Shown here piece by piece: positions 1 through 12,300 of a stretch of 64,000 nucleotides of DNA (positions within the stretch are counted from its first letter, which is position 1; each line of letters begins with the position of its first letter). The position numbers were made by a program, and so were the translations under genes. Source of the DNA: Cryptomeria japonica (taxonomy: Eukaryota > Streptophyta > Pinopsida > Cupressales > Cupressaceae); NCBI RefSeq assembly GCF_030272615.1, contig NC_081406.1, positions 213,750,997-213,814,996 of the forward strand, written 5' to 3'. The notes under the pieces are model-generated. The model was not told the DNA's origin and did no database searches. It saw only the letters and a list, made by a program, of their open reading frames with translations.

Positions 1-932
1 CTTTCTAGAGGATTTAAAGAACTCAATGAACTTGAGTCATTTGTTTAGAGGATTTACAGTAAGCCCGTTAAAGCTACTCGGCAAAGGGATTTTCCTTCTA
101 TTGTAATGGTTAGAAGACAACAGGTAAAACTCTGATCTGATAACAGCACTACATGCTAAGGAAGATCATTTTTAGTTCCTCTACTCTACAATCACACTCT
201 GCAGTTTTCACTCACTAGTCTGGCAAGTATCTCATCACTTGGATACACACACAACATTTGCCAACAACTTACAATAACAAACATCATCGACCTTATAGAC
301 AAGAATTAGGTCGGTAACATAAACCCTAAAACCCTAAGCATATTAGGTTTACAATTACAAGCGGTCCAATCCTGACCGTCCAAACACATTACATAGAATG
401 AAACAATCTCAAACAGATCACAAGTCATTCTGCATCGTCCATTCTTCACCGCACATAGAAATCAATAACCCATCACGATTTCTTTTCATACCGCTAAGAA
501 GAATGTTCATTCCCAAGGTAGACATTTAATGCAGTCGATCTTCACATGCAAGATCCTCAAGGAAATCCTTCATGTGCACAAAAATGACGTGGCATATCGA
601 TCTCATCCTTATTTCTTAGCTAACTCATCACAGAATATCATCGGTTGCATTGCACAAGCTAGATTGCCAAACCGAAAACCCTAGAACTGAGACTACCAAC
701 CGGTAGTCACACTTAGTGAAACCCCGACACCAGTTCACTACATCTCTTCATACCGCTTTTCCAACTTGATCATCAATAACAAATTCTTGCAATCTTCATA
801 CCGATTGACCTGTACTTATTGACATCAATGACAACATATATTATTATCATATTATCATACCGGTTCATCATATGCCAACAATGTCTCATATCATCATATG
901 CCAACAATCTCTCATATCGTCATATGCCAACA
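1..932 (-). mobile_element. Copia-type LTR, partial (3' end lies outside the window)
   Basis: Read on the minus strand this begins TGTTGGCATATG at 932 and follows the same sequence as the Copia solo LTR at 36290-42557: shared blocks include the stretch around the inverted pair ACTACCGGTTGGTAGT, the GATGAGTTAGC block and the GAGGATCTTGCATG block. The match to that second copy is what identifies it as an LTR. The terminal 26 bp is repeated (about 2.5 units at 869-932). The far end is cut by the window edge. It is an old copy, with many differences from its relative. Confidence 0.75.
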
Positions 933-1211
933 TTCTTGACCAGTGGTGGTTGAGTTTCCACATTTTGTTCATTAACCGATACTTCCTCATCAATCTTTTC
1001 CTTTTGATTGTCATCAACATTTACACTTACCGATGGGGCTTGAGTATCATTAGATTGTGTGTTCACCGGTGGTTGATCAAAGCTCTTTTCTTCAATTTTC
1101 TTCTCCACTTATTCCTCTTGTTGCTCATGTTGTTCAAACATTTGAACATCAACATCAAATGCATCTATACTACCAATAGTATTTGTCGGCAATATGGAGG
1201 AATTGAATATG
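933..1211 (-). other. Unassigned remnant between two Copia LTRs, with an acidic reading frame
   Basis: A short minus-strand reading frame (about 920-1108) is rich in Glu, Asp, Gln and Val and has no motif I recognise. It abuts the start of the minus-strand LTR, so it may be the 3' end of the internal region of that Copia element. The plus-strand frame over the same bases is hydrophobic and looks like its shadow. Confidence 0.3.
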
Positions 1212-2210
1212 TGTTGCATTGATGTTTTGTCATTGATGTCAGCACTAGCTGTTATGGTTGGTTAACGACAGACAAGTTTTGGTTACCGGTAGAAGATCTT
1301 GTGTTACCGGTAAGGGTTTAAGGTTTTATCGGCAGAGCTTTTACTGAGAATCTTTGACAGGATGCACAAGTGGTGTTGGCACGGCTTCTAGATGGAATTC
1401 AGGATGCAGAAGGTGATCCTTCATCATGGCTCGATTGATTCGAGACATCGCTTTGGTGTGGTGGACCCAAATTAGGTCTGGTTAATGTTGTTTTGGTCTA
1501 AAGCTGACATGGCATATCATTTTAATATGGATGTATGTATTCATCTTATTGTAATATCTTTTAGGTGGCCAACCTAATTAGTTAAGGCCTTAGGGTTTGT
1601 ATAAATTGATGTAAGATCCCATTGTAGATCGTGGTGCTAAAATATGTTTGTGGTCGTGGAATGAAATATCATATGCGAAGGAGATTTGGTCGATCATAGG
1701 TGATTGAATTGGGTTTAAGTGATAAGTCAAAGGCCTCCGGTATTGAGCTTAACCGGGACTATAATTAGGCATGGTAGATGTTATCTCTAGCAATTCATTC
1801 TTTTGGATTGTTGTCGAATTATATTGAGGTGGTTATAACCTCTCTGTAGTCAATGAGACTCCTTTGTAATGAACAGTACCCTCTAGGCAATGTGCATGTG
1901 CAAACCCCTTATTGTATCACATACTTTCTGCAGAAGTATCATCCGACTGTAGGTAGGCTTCCCAACGTGGTTTTTCCCTTTTCCGGGCTTTCCACGTACA
2001 AATCATGGTGTTATGTGGCATCGTTGCATTGTGTTAATTCTCTGTTTCATTATTAAGTTTTATTGTTTATCGGTATCTGTTTCTGATATTCCGGTATTCA
2101 ATGTTTATGTGCTTCGTTTAAATGTTATAAAGTGGTTTGATTAATATAATATGTTGACAAATGATTCACCCGCCGCCCCCCCTCTCAGTTGTCTACCGGT
2201 TATCCTAACA
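1212..2210 (+). mobile_element. Copia-type LTR (5' LTR of a shortened element)
   Basis: Starts TGTTGCATTGATG and ends CGGTTATCCTAACA. Just before the end is a C-rich block followed by CTCTCAG that also closes the Copia LTR near 42520. It is followed at once by a primer-binding-like segment and a Copia gag start, so it is read as a 5' LTR. No matching 3' LTR is seen. Fossil; distinct subfamily from the LTR at 1-932. Confidence 0.7.
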
Positions 2211-2222
2211 ATTCGTATCAGA
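2211..2222 (+). promoter_or_regulatory. Degenerate tRNA-Met primer binding site
   Basis: ATTCGTATCAGAGA follows the LTR end and matches most of the initiator-Met primer site TGGTATCAGAGC that Copia elements use. Confidence 0.6.
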
Positions 2223-2235
2223 GATTTGGTCCTCT

Positions 2236-2450
2236 TTTGCAGAAGCTTACCCGCTTGAGATAGATCCTATAGCAATTAATACTTCAAATCCACTGGCAAC
2301 TATTTTTAGAAGAGAAATCCCTTATCTTGATGGAACAAATAATAGGATATGGAAAATCCGAATGGAGACTCATCTTAGATGTCTTGGCAAGGATTTTTGG
2401 GAGATCACTGAAAAAAGATATACACCTTATAATCCATCATCTAGCAATCC
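2236..2450 (+). mobile_element. Copia gag N-terminal stub
   Basis: Translates to a segment with FDGTN-like and W-x-x-R-M-E-x-x-L motifs (here DGTNNRIWKIRMETHLRCLG), the usual start of plant Copia gag. It is fused within about 30 bases to Gypsy pol sequence, so two unrelated retroelement families meet here. Fossil, not functional. Confidence 0.6.
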
Positions 2451-2475
2451 TGCTCCTACAGACTTGGACAAGAAT

Positions 2476-5400
2476 ATTTTCAGGATTGATCCACACTTAA
2501 TCATGCATCACTTATCTATTGCTCCAGGAGCTAAGCCAGTCAAGCAAAAATTGAGAAAGATGAATCCGCATGTAGCACGAATGGTCAAAGTTGAACTAAA
2601 GAAACTATTAGACGTCGGATTTATTCGACCTATAGACTATGTTGAATGGATTTCAAACATTGTGTCAGTTTCAAAACCAGATGGTAGCATCAGGATATGC
2701 ACAGATTTTAGGGATGTTAACAAAGTTTGTCCAAAGGATGACTTTCCTTTGCCCCAGCATCGACATAATTGTAAACCTCACAACAGGCCATGCAATGTTA
2801 TCATTAATGGAGGGTATTTCTGGCTATAATCAAATCAAGATAGCTCCAGAGGATCAAGATAAAATAGCATTCACCTATCCTTCGAGAACGTATTGTTGGA
2901 TTGTCATGCCATTTGGCTTATAGAATGCTAGCGCAACTTATCAAAGAGCAATGACGACAATATTTAATGATATGATGCATACCTTGATGGAGGACTATGT
3001 GGATGATTTTCTAGCTAATTCATTTACCCGAGCAGAACATTTGGGCATATTAGAGAAAATATTTGAAAGATTGGAGAAATTCCAAGTCAGGCTTAACCCT
3101 AAGAAGTGTGTCTTTAAGGTAACATCAGGTAAATTATTAGGCTACATCGTGTCAGCAAAAGGCATTGAAGTAGATCCAGCAAAGGTACAGGCCGTCATGG
3201 AGATGCCACCTCCCAAGAACATTAGCCAACTCTGATCTCTACAAGGACAGTTCCAGTCAATCAGGTGATTCATCGCCCATCTAGCAGATAAAAGTCTATC
3301 ATTCAATCATTTGCTACATAACAATGTACCATTCAGATGGGAAGCCAAATGTGCAGAATCGTTCTATCAAATCAAGCAATATCTAATGAACCCACCAGTT
3401 TTGGTACCACCAATAGCAAGAAAGCCACTTATTCTCTACATATCAACAACGAACATATCATTGGGGGCACTATTAGCACAAGAAGACAAAGAAGGCAGGG
3501 AACGAACTATTTATTACATCAGTAGAACATTAAATGGCTATGAGCTCAATTACACAATCATTAAGAAGGCTTGTTTAGCGGTGGTATTCGCTTCTCAAAA
3601 GTTCTGACACTACATACTAGCTCACACAATCAAGCTAGTAGCAAAAATTGATACTCTCAATTATTTACTCAGCAAAGCAGCTCTCACAGACCGACTAGCT
3701 AAATGGGTCATGATTCTCAGCGATTTTGATATCCACTACACAAAGCGTCGAGCTATCAAAGGACAGGTAATTGCAAATCAATTAGTTGAAGCACCACTAC
3801 CAGATAAGAAACATTGGAGGTCGAATTTCCAGATAGGGATGTCCTTACTGTTACCACCAAGCAATGCACCATGTACTTTGATGGTTCCTACACTCAACAT
3901 GGCTCAAGTGTCGGCATCTTGTTCATCACTCCTAAAGAACACACCATACCAAGATCATATAGACACATGTTTCCATGCACAAATAATATTGTTGAGTATG
4001 AGGCACTGGTCACAGGAATCAAAATCGTCGTGGAATGGAGAATCACGGAACTGAAAGTCTATTGAGATTCCCAACTAGTCATAAATCAAATCAACAATGA
4101 CTATCAGACAAAAGATGACAAGTTGCTACCATACAAACGAATGGTGGACGACTTCAAACAGTATTTTGTACACATCACCTTCGAGCAAACACCAAGGTTG
4201 GACAACAAAGCAGCCGATGCAATGGCTACTATAGCTTCACTACTACAAATTCCAGAGCAACAGAGTCGTTATGAGTTTCTGGTAGAGCAATTGTTTTCCC
4301 CAGCCTATGACAATTCTGCATCACATGTTATCTATGTTTTAACCAGTTCAAACTCTCCTTTATACGAAACAATATATGAGTATCTTAAAACCAATACCCT
4401 ACCCATTGACCTGTCTCGAAACCAAAAACGCAACTTTATCCGACAAACCGCCAGTTATACCATAACTATTGATACTCTTTACCGTCACGATCTAGATGGT
4501 ACTCTTCTTTGTTGCCTTGATCGTAATGAATCTGACTCCAATTTACACGAGCTTCACGAAGGTATCTGTGGCACACATTCAAGTGGTCCTACTCTTGCTA
4601 AAAAACTTCTGAGAATAGGATATTACTGGCCGGCGATGGAAAAAGACTCTTATCAATTTGCAAAGAAATGTCCTAAGAGCCAAATCCATGGCAATCTTAT
4701 ACATGCACCAGCACAGGAATTGCAGCCATTTACAACATCTTGGCCTTTCTATCAGTGGGGACTTGACTTAGTAGGCAAAATACACCCTTCATCTTCAAAT
4801 AGACACAAGTTCATTATCACTGCAACAGAGTATTTTACAAAATGGATTGAAGCAGTCCCAATGACCACAGTAACTGGAAAACAAATTATCTCTTTTATTC
4901 TCAATTATTTGATATGCAGATACAACATTCCCATTTATATCATCACAGATAACAGACATCCCTTCAAAAACTAGGATGTGCGAGAACTATGTGAACGATT
5001 CAAAATCCAACATCATTTCTCTACACCTTACTACCCACAGCGGAATGGTCAAGCAGAGGCATCAAATAAAACAATATTGAAAATCCTAAAGAAAACAGTA
5101 AATGATGCAGGAAAGGATTGGCATGTGCAACTCAATCCGGCACTTTAGGCATACAGAACTAGCATCAGGACACCTACAGGAGGTATGTCATATTCATTGG
5201 TGTATGGATCAAAAGCAATTTTACCTCTTGAAGTAGAAATTCCATCACTCAGAGTATCTTTGAAAGTTCTCATTCCAAATGAGGAGTATTGAGTAAACAA
5301 ATTGCAAGAACTAGAACTTCTAGATGAAAAACGACAACATGCCTATAATCACCTCAAAGCATACCAACAGCGCATGTGTAGAAGCTACAACCACAGAGTC

Positions 5401-5600
5401 ATCCCTTGGAATTTTAAAGTCGGTGATCTCGTACTCAAAGAAAATCCCGGAAATCAACAGGATCAAGAAAAGAAGGGGAAGTTTGAACCTAACTGGTTGG
5501 GCCCCTATGTCATCATCTCAGCTTATGGATCAGGCGCCTATCAACAAACAACTTCATAAGGCGATGTGCTTGATGAACCAACCAACAGCATCCGTCTGAA
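2476..5600 (+). mobile_element. Ty3/Gypsy Tat-lineage pol block (RT, RNase H, second RNase H, integrase), fossil
   Basis: Domains appear in order. RT lies at about 2500-3240 (SNIVSVSKPDGSIRICTDFR, MPFGL, YVDDFL, LNPKKCVF, LLGYIVS). The Ty3-type RNase H follows at 3310-3700. A second, archaeal-type RNase H is at 3860-4260 (YFDGSYTQHGSS, NNIVEYEALVTGI, DNKAADAMATIAS). Integrase spans 4480-5600 (zinc finger H-H-C-C region, WGLDLVGKIHP, KWIEAVP, NGQAEASN). The second RNase H is the hallmark of the Tat/Ogre/Retand/Grande group. It is broken at many places (well over five) and has no 5' LTR, gag or protease. It clearly belongs with the antisense ORF, PPT and LTR downstream. Confidence 0.85.
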
Positions 5601-5619
5601 GAAATACTATACTTGAGTG

Positions 5620-6588
5620 ATCTAATGCATGAAAAAAGTGAATAATACAAAAAAATCAGAAAAATACAAAAAAATCGAAACAACAAAAAGGTGCAATAAA
5701 AATAAATGGTGAAAACCTAGCAACGGACGCTACTTGTGAGGGAACACCTACTCTATCTATCTTTGCTCATATCCTTTTATCCGAAGTCAAAAACCCCTGG
5801 CCATCACCCAACACTTTATCAAAATAGCATTATCCAGGACATACTTAGTGTAGTCATTGTCCTTGCTTATCTGAATATCATCATATCCCACCATGGCTTG
5901 GTAATCACTATACATATCCACATCAATCTGTATCTATAACTAGGGGTAGCATTCTTCTGACTTCAAGGAAATTTCGGCAAACAAGCAAACAAAAATTGCA
6001 GCATGCCAAGAAAATTTTGTCAAGAAAAACTCCACCAGCCAAGAAAACAAAACATTGATCCACTTAACAACTTCAAAAACACATGATGGACGATTTTCTG
6101 AAGTATAATTTGTTTACATCTTGCATGAAGTTTTGACTATTTTCGCACTTCAACTTTTTTTGGAACTATTGGATCCCCTAAATTTTCTCAACGATGCATC
6201 GAGTTAGAGAAAGTGATTGGAGACTCCAATATTTTTTTTAGTTTTATGTCTGTGAGGCGATCACTTGTCCTATGCAGAGACTTGTCTCAAGAAGTGATTC
6301 AAAACATATCACTGAAGACATTGTTCCACTTTGCGCATACAAATGGTTACATCTTGTCTATTTATACGCAAGCAAGACTCAGGACGTTTTGTTTCTCAGG
6401 TCATTATGGTTCAATTACACCATTATGCTTGTATAAATTTTCAACATATCAACCGCTCAATGATGATCAACCCAAAGAAAGCAAAAACGTGATTATTTAG
6501 GAATGACAAATGACAAAACGAGGATGATCAATTAGTTGCATATCATTTTACAAATTAGTTGCATATCATGTAAAATTTGCATTTAGTT
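5620..6588. other. Spacer of the Tat element after integrase, nothing coding recognised
   Basis: Begins with an A-rich run (5636-5705) made of AAAAAATC-type repeats, then AT-rich sequence with no protein similarity I can see. The short reading frames here have no recognisable motif. Confidence 0.4.
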
Positions 6589-6717
6589 ACAGCATATCAT
6601 TATCATACATCTCATTTTCAAAATACACCTCACAGCATCTCATTATCATACATCTCATTTTCAAGATGCATATCACAGCATATCATTATCATACATCTCA
6701 TTTTCAAGATACATCTC
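6589..6717. repeat. 43-bp tandem repeat, three units
   Basis: Three successive units beginning ACAGCATATCATTATCATAC, each 43 bp with a few differences. They lie in the non-coding part of the Tat element. Confidence 0.85.
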
Positions 6718-7089
6718 AAAAATCACATCATTGCATCATGAATCATACAATCATATCAATCAATATCAAATCAAACGCATTTATCTAAGCATTGCATAAT
6801 CATCATAGAACCATCACATCAATGCATAAATCATCATTCATAAAAACACATGACATGTGCATCGGAAAATCGGTGTCGTATATATATCTCAAAAGTGGTC
6901 AAATATACAAAAGATGTCATGTCTGTCAAAATACAACACAATGATCAAAATACAATGGAGACACATCTCTCAAGTATGACTATCTCCTGAGGCTGATAGT
7001 CTCGCAGCAGATGTCTCAGCACCTGGATCTTAGGGTTGATCATGTCAAGACGGCCCGGTCACAACTCTGCTCTCTGTCCTCGAATGAGT

Positions 7090-7999
7090 CTATATGGACC
7101 GATTGGATCTCACCGCAGCATAGCTAGGAGCTCTGTGATCTCTCGAAACCGCCTCATATAAATGCCTATAGTACTCAGCCTCCTTGGCTGCATACTGCAT
7201 CTCTCTCAATGAGTCTTTCACAGAACCACCAGCCACCACTCTCTCCAAGCTATCTGATCGAGCCTCTGCTCGACCTAAGCGCTCTATCATTATATCCTGC
7301 TCTGCGATAATTTGTGTAATCTGTTGTTGTTGAGCCAGTACCTATGCCTGAGGTTGCTGCACTAACAATTGTAGGGATCTAATCTGTGCATCCTCTCGGT
7401 GGGTGGGTACCCGCATTTGAATAGGTGCCTGTGTCGCAATACCCCCTATCCATGTCCCTATCCTAGGCACCAGTGGAGGTAATACATCTGATCTCCTCCT
7501 CTGAGTCGACCGCCTAAACTCATCCATCCCACTCACAGCTGCTATAACCTCGCCCGAACGGCCAACTCCGATCACCAAATCTCCCCTCCCTCCCTCACCA
7601 ACTGCTTGCCTGACTCCTCCAATCCTCCCTCCATCTCCACCTCCTCGTCTCCCTCTATCTCCTCATCTCCCTCTACCACCTCCCCTTCCATCTCCCCCGT
7701 CATCTCCTCCACCATCCACATATCCCTCCTCAAGCTCCTCTCCCTCATCTATGTCTCCCTAGCCTCTTTGGCTACTCATTCTCATCATCATCAAAAGCGG
7801 GAATCATCTCCGTTGGATCTAATATTTGTGCTACAGCATGGGCTATGAAGAGCGCTACAAACTCCTCTGTCATCCCCGCATCTACCACCCCGAACCCGTA
7901 GTCCCAAAAGGTGTTGGTGTCACTATGCCACCTCTCTGCCAATGTTGTCAGTAAACCCCAATTAATGATATACCGAGGCATGTCCAACAAAGAGGACAA
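7090..7999 (-). mobile_element. Antisense ORF of the Tat element, plant-mobile-domain-like, broken
   Basis: On the minus strand, from 7999 downward, the translation holds MPRYIINWGLLTTLAERWHS and DTNTFW, which resemble the start of the plant mobile domain (PMD). After it come an acidic stretch, a Gly/Asp-rich stretch (from the CTCC-rich bases 7606-7770) and a helical segment rich in Arg, Glu and Ala (7090-7290). An extra ORF between pol and the 3' LTR, often in antisense, is a known trait of Tat elements. Broken in a few places. Similarity to PMD is by eye only. Confidence 0.5.
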
Positions 8000-8162
8000 C
8001 CCACATCTCTCAATGATATCTCTATCCGCCTATGTCAATCGCTAAATCAGAGACCATGGTCTCGAAAATCGCTCTCGCGACTGAAGAACACCAAGTTGTC
8101 CCCGTAACCAGCAAAACATGTCCAAATATCAGTTTCCACATCTATACAATATATTCAATCAC

Positions 8163-8687
8163 AATTCCATATCAACTTGAAACAAATCCATATCAAATCA
8201 AGTTTCATATCGAAAATCAAATCCATATCGCACTCAAAATTCCATATCAACTTGAAACAAATCCATATCAAATCAAATTTCATATCGAAAATCAAATCCA
8301 TATCGCAGTCAAAATTCCATATCAACTTGAAACAAATCCATATCAAATCAAGTTTCATACCGAAAATCAAATCCATATCACAGTCAAAATTCCATATCAA
8401 CTTGAAACAAATCCATATCAAATAAAGTTTCATATCGAAAATCAAATCCATATCGCAATCCAAATTCCATATCAACTTGAAACAAATCCATATCAAATCA
8501 AGTTTCATATCGAAAATCAAATCCATATCGCAGTCCAAATTCCATATCAACTTGAAACAAATCCTTATCCAATCAAGTTTCATATCGAAAATCAAATCCA
8601 TATCGAAGTCAAAATTCCATATCAACAAGAAACAAATCCATATCAAATCAAGTTTCATATCGAAATCAAAATTCCATATCAAATCAA
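8163..8687. repeat. 75-bp minisatellite, seven units
   Basis: Units start AATTCCATATCAACTTGAAA at 8163, 8238, 8313, 8388, 8463, 8538 and 8613, so the period is exactly 75 bp. Because 75 is a multiple of three, long frames stay open on both strands (about 241 and 220 codons); these look like a by-product of the repeat. A shorter irregular tail continues to about 8830. Confidence 0.95.
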
Positions 8688-9109
8688 GTTTCATATCAAA
8701 TCCATATCGAGAAATCAAATCAAATACATATCGAGAAATTACATCAAAGATCCATAACGCAAACAACTCAAAAATCCATATCGCCCAACTCATATCAGGA
8801 ACCATATCAGAAATCATAGATCGGAGCTCATATCGGACATCACATTAACAACAGAAATCAAAGATCCAAATCAACGGACAATCAAGATCATCATTCAATC
8901 AATCAGCTTGGAACTTCAAACAGCAAAAGCGATTTCAAAAAGCTATCAAACAATCACACATCAACATAGCAGACACAAAATTGGCAACAACACCCATCTA
9001 GGAACACTAGGCAGACACCTCCCACCCCAACCCATCTTCCTTAATCTATTTTTCCCCCGCAACATCACCTTTCCTTTCTTTTCTAGCTACATTTCCAGGC
9101 CACGTGCTA

Positions 9110-9440
9110 AGCAATCTCCCTAATGCGCTAAGTTGTCACTTATGCGCTAGCTAAACTCAGCTACGTGCTAAAAACTTTACCCTATGCGCTAAGTTACCAT
9201 ATGCGTTACCCTATTCCCCGCATGTGCTACCCTATTAGCCCTATGCGCTAAGTTGCCCTATGTGCTACCCTGTTCCGTGCATGTGCTACCCTATTGGTCC
9301 TATGCGCTATCCTACCCTATATGCTACCCTACACCTGAGACGCGCTATCCAACAACACCTAGACGCTTCCCTAATTTATTAACCCTACGCGCTAATTGTT
9401 TTATCGTATGCGCTATGCAAATGACCCGATGCGCTAAACC
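9110..9440. repeat. Short-motif array built on TATGCGCTA / TATGTGCTACCC
   Basis: About 15 degenerate copies of TGCGCTA or TGTGCTA, spaced mostly about 20-25 bp, separated by CCCTAT-like linkers. CpG-containing and TpG versions alternate, as expected from deamination of an originally uniform TATGCGCTA repeat. Confidence 0.75.
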
Positions 9441-10006
9441 GCGAGAATCCAACACAAAAAATCAAAAAAGTGATCAAAATCGACAAAATAAAAAAGCAAA
9501 TGGGGCAAAATTTAGATGACTTACAGGTGGACCATACGTGGTGGGCCTCCGGTATCGATGAACGTGCTTGAATCGGTGCGAAGCATAGGGAACCGACATT
9601 TTGTCACTCTCCAAATGTCACTCTCACCAAAAGTCAAAAGGCACAAATGATACAAATGAAATTAATTTTCACCTTTTTATAGGGTAAAAGTAAATTAGGG
9701 TTCGTAGGTGGGGCATGTATTTTGCTCGTGCTCTCGCTTGTAACCCTAGCAAACATCTTTTTTCGGGAGATGAATCAATTGATGTGCATTAAACACAAAA
9801 GAAATTTCAAAATGCGATCAAATCTACAAACAATTATCAAATCAATCAAATTTTCATTTTTTGATTCATCTCCCAAAGGGGCATTATCAATACCATTTGT
9901 CAAATCTGGGGCACAAAATCGACATTTCAAAATACGACTTCACATCAATCAGATTTTGGAGACACAACAATTTTCTTTGAGTCAACATGTGCACACACGT
10001 CACTTC

Positions 10007-10020
10007 AAAGAGGGGCAAAA
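10007..10020 (+). promoter_or_regulatory. Polypurine tract of the Tat element
   Basis: AAAGAGGGGCAAAA lies immediately before TGTAGACGTA, the start of the 3' LTR. Such a purine run primes plus-strand DNA synthesis in LTR elements. Confidence 0.75.
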
Positions 10021-11325
10021 TGTAGACGTATACAAATGACCACTTTCCTAAATAAATATTTTATGTTCATTTTATTCTCATTCCTCTATTTAATTAAATT
10101 TTGTTTAATTAAACTATTCACATTCATCTATTTGATTAAATAAGTTATTCAATTTATTTAATTAAATTCACCTAGGCCCTTCATATCATTTAATTGAATA
10201 AATCATTTTATTTAATTAAATCCCCCTTCTACTCTTTTTAATTAAATTTACATTTAATTAAATTGTTCACTTCAAATAAATAAATCTAATTTATTTAAAT
10301 CTTCCACTTGTATCTATTTTGTTGAAATAAAGCAATTTATTTTAATTAAAATTACCCTCCATCCACTTGCATTCTCCTACATCTTCCACTTGCCTCTCTA
10401 ATCCCTTCTAAATTAGCCTAACCCATCTACTAAATATTGTCACAATCCTAAGTAAAGGGAAGTCACTTCTCAAACCCTTAAAGTCTTCAATAACCATTAA
10501 AGGCTTTATGTCCTCAACAACTTAACCAAACAACTTAACCATTTAAGTATCTTATAGAACCATTAATGGCTAACTCAATCTTCTTACATGGTCGGAGACT
10601 TTTTGCCTAACTCAACCCTCATCTAACCCTAGGGTCTCATCAAGCATTCATTGTTTTGACCTTGGTTATTCCTTTAACCCTTACACGAGTTTATCCTTTG
10701 GGTAAAAGCTTTATCCAATGGGTTTTCTTAGTCTAACCTTAACCCTTACCTTCGAAGGTAACCATGAGGTCTTCTCAAGCATTTAATGCTTCTTACATCT
10801 CCTCTCAAGCAGTCTTATGTTGACAATTGTCACCATTTAATTGGTGAGAATTGTAAACATGGATTGATAACTTTCAATCCTGACCCTTGATAGGATCATC
10901 GAATCTTAACCCTTCATTGCCCTATTTTTCCTATAAATAGAGCTCTCTTTCCTCCATTTTATCATCTAAGTCTTTAGCATCAAACTTATAGACATTTTAC
11001 TAAGCATCTAATCTAAATCATTTTAATCAAGCATTTAGCCTCTCTTTGATAATCTTCATAGCATCTTAAAAATAGGCATTTGTATTATCACATAATAATC
11101 ATCTCAAACTAGTATAGCATGCTAGGATAGTTTTGTTACTAATCCTTTCATCTTGTCATCATAAGCGTGCTTGTTTAGTTCATCTTTTGTTAAAATCATG
11201 CACACTAGGATTGCATTCATGTTAGAATGATCAAAACATCCCTCATTTTCATGCACACAGTATGAAAATTTAATTGATAGGATTATAATAACAAGAATTA
11301 GGTAAAGGCTCCTTAGTGGGCTCTC
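10021..11325 (+). mobile_element. 3' LTR of the Tat element
   Basis: Starts TGTAGACGTATAC after the polypurine tract. The first 300 bp are strikingly rich in TTTAATTAAA-type words. A TATA box CTATAAATAG is at 10931-10940, in the expected place for an LTR promoter, leaving about 390 bp of R-U5. The 3' boundary is uncertain because no second LTR is present for comparison. Confidence 0.55.
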
Positions 11326-11335
11326 TCGGGTGGAT

Positions 11336-11860
11336 CCAAATGCTTTGCTAGGCAAAAGAGATATTAGGGCAGCTACCGTTAGGCAAAACCCAAAAATTGG
11401 TTGGATAAAAGTGAATTTCGATGGAGCATCAAAAGGTAATCTAAAGCCTTCAGGGGCAAGTTTTGTTTATCGGAACAGGAATGGAAACATTTTGGCTATC
11501 CGTGCTAAGAGAATGGTTGATGGGACGAACAATGAAAGCTAAAGTGTAGGTGGTGTTTTGGGCAGTGAGAATGGCACAACGTCCTTCAATTTTGTGTATG
11601 GATTTAAAAGGTGACTCTTGGATTGTGATGAATGCCCTTTTGAAATCTGAGGTGTCTACTTGGAAAATTTAAAAATTTATCCAATTAATTAGAAAGGAAA
11701 TAGATTTTTTTGAATCCTTCAAAATATCCCCTATTTTGAGAGAGGGCAATGATGTGGCCAATGTACTTTCTAAACGGGTCACATCATTGCACAAAGTGGG
11801 CGAGGATGGAGTGTGGGAAGACCTTTGTGATGTCAAGTTGGCTTACGGGTGTTGAGTACG
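11336..11860 (+). mobile_element. RNase H domain from the 3' end of a LINE, decayed
   Basis: The translation contains WIKVNFDGASKGNLKPSGAS, then a TNNES segment, DLKGDSWIVM, and REGNDVANVLSKR. These are the D, E, D and D regions of the RVT_3-type RNase H that closes plant L1-like LINEs. At least one in-frame stop (after NNES) and a frame change separate the pieces. No LINE reverse transcriptase precedes it, so this is a fragment. A host RNase H-like gene fragment is a less likely alternative. Confidence 0.65.
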
Positions 11861-12300
11861 CCGCCAATTAGGCAAAATTCAATGTTTATTTAGGATGATT
11901 ATGGCGAAGGGTGAGTCGGAGGTTTTTTAAATGCAAAGGTGGGGGCCTGTTTTTTGCACTCTCAAGGTATTGATGTGTTGAGGAAGTTGGTGAGATTGAG
12001 ACAAGAGAGTGCCCGAGAGAAATACAGCTAAGGGAGATGGAAGCAAACTTTTTGCTCCATTCAATCAAACAGCAACTTGCCTTTTTCAACAAGATTTTGA
12101 ATTAGCTCGAGGGGATTTTCAAATTCAAAGACCCCTCTTACTTGCATATAATTGTCATGTTTCTTAGTAAATAATATTTGCAATCCAAATTTCACTACAG
12201 GACAAATGTAGATATCATCTCCACAATGGTGGCTTGGGGACTGGATTTTAGGTTGAGAAAGGAGGTTGTTTGGGTTGCGAAGTGATGTAGGAGTATTCGG
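11861..12300. other. Unassigned spacer between LINE fragment and chromovirus LTR
   Basis: May include the LINE 3' untranslated region. I see no coding signature and no poly(A) tail. Confidence 0.3.

Noticed and set aside
872-1222. 116-codon hydrophobic plus-strand ORF
   Set aside because: It is the antisense of an acidic frame and runs across an LTR boundary; composition explains the hydrophobicity.
8155-8817. 220-codon minus-strand and 241-codon plus-strand proteins
   Set aside because: Both are by-products of a 75-bp repeat whose unit lacks stops; neither has a domain.
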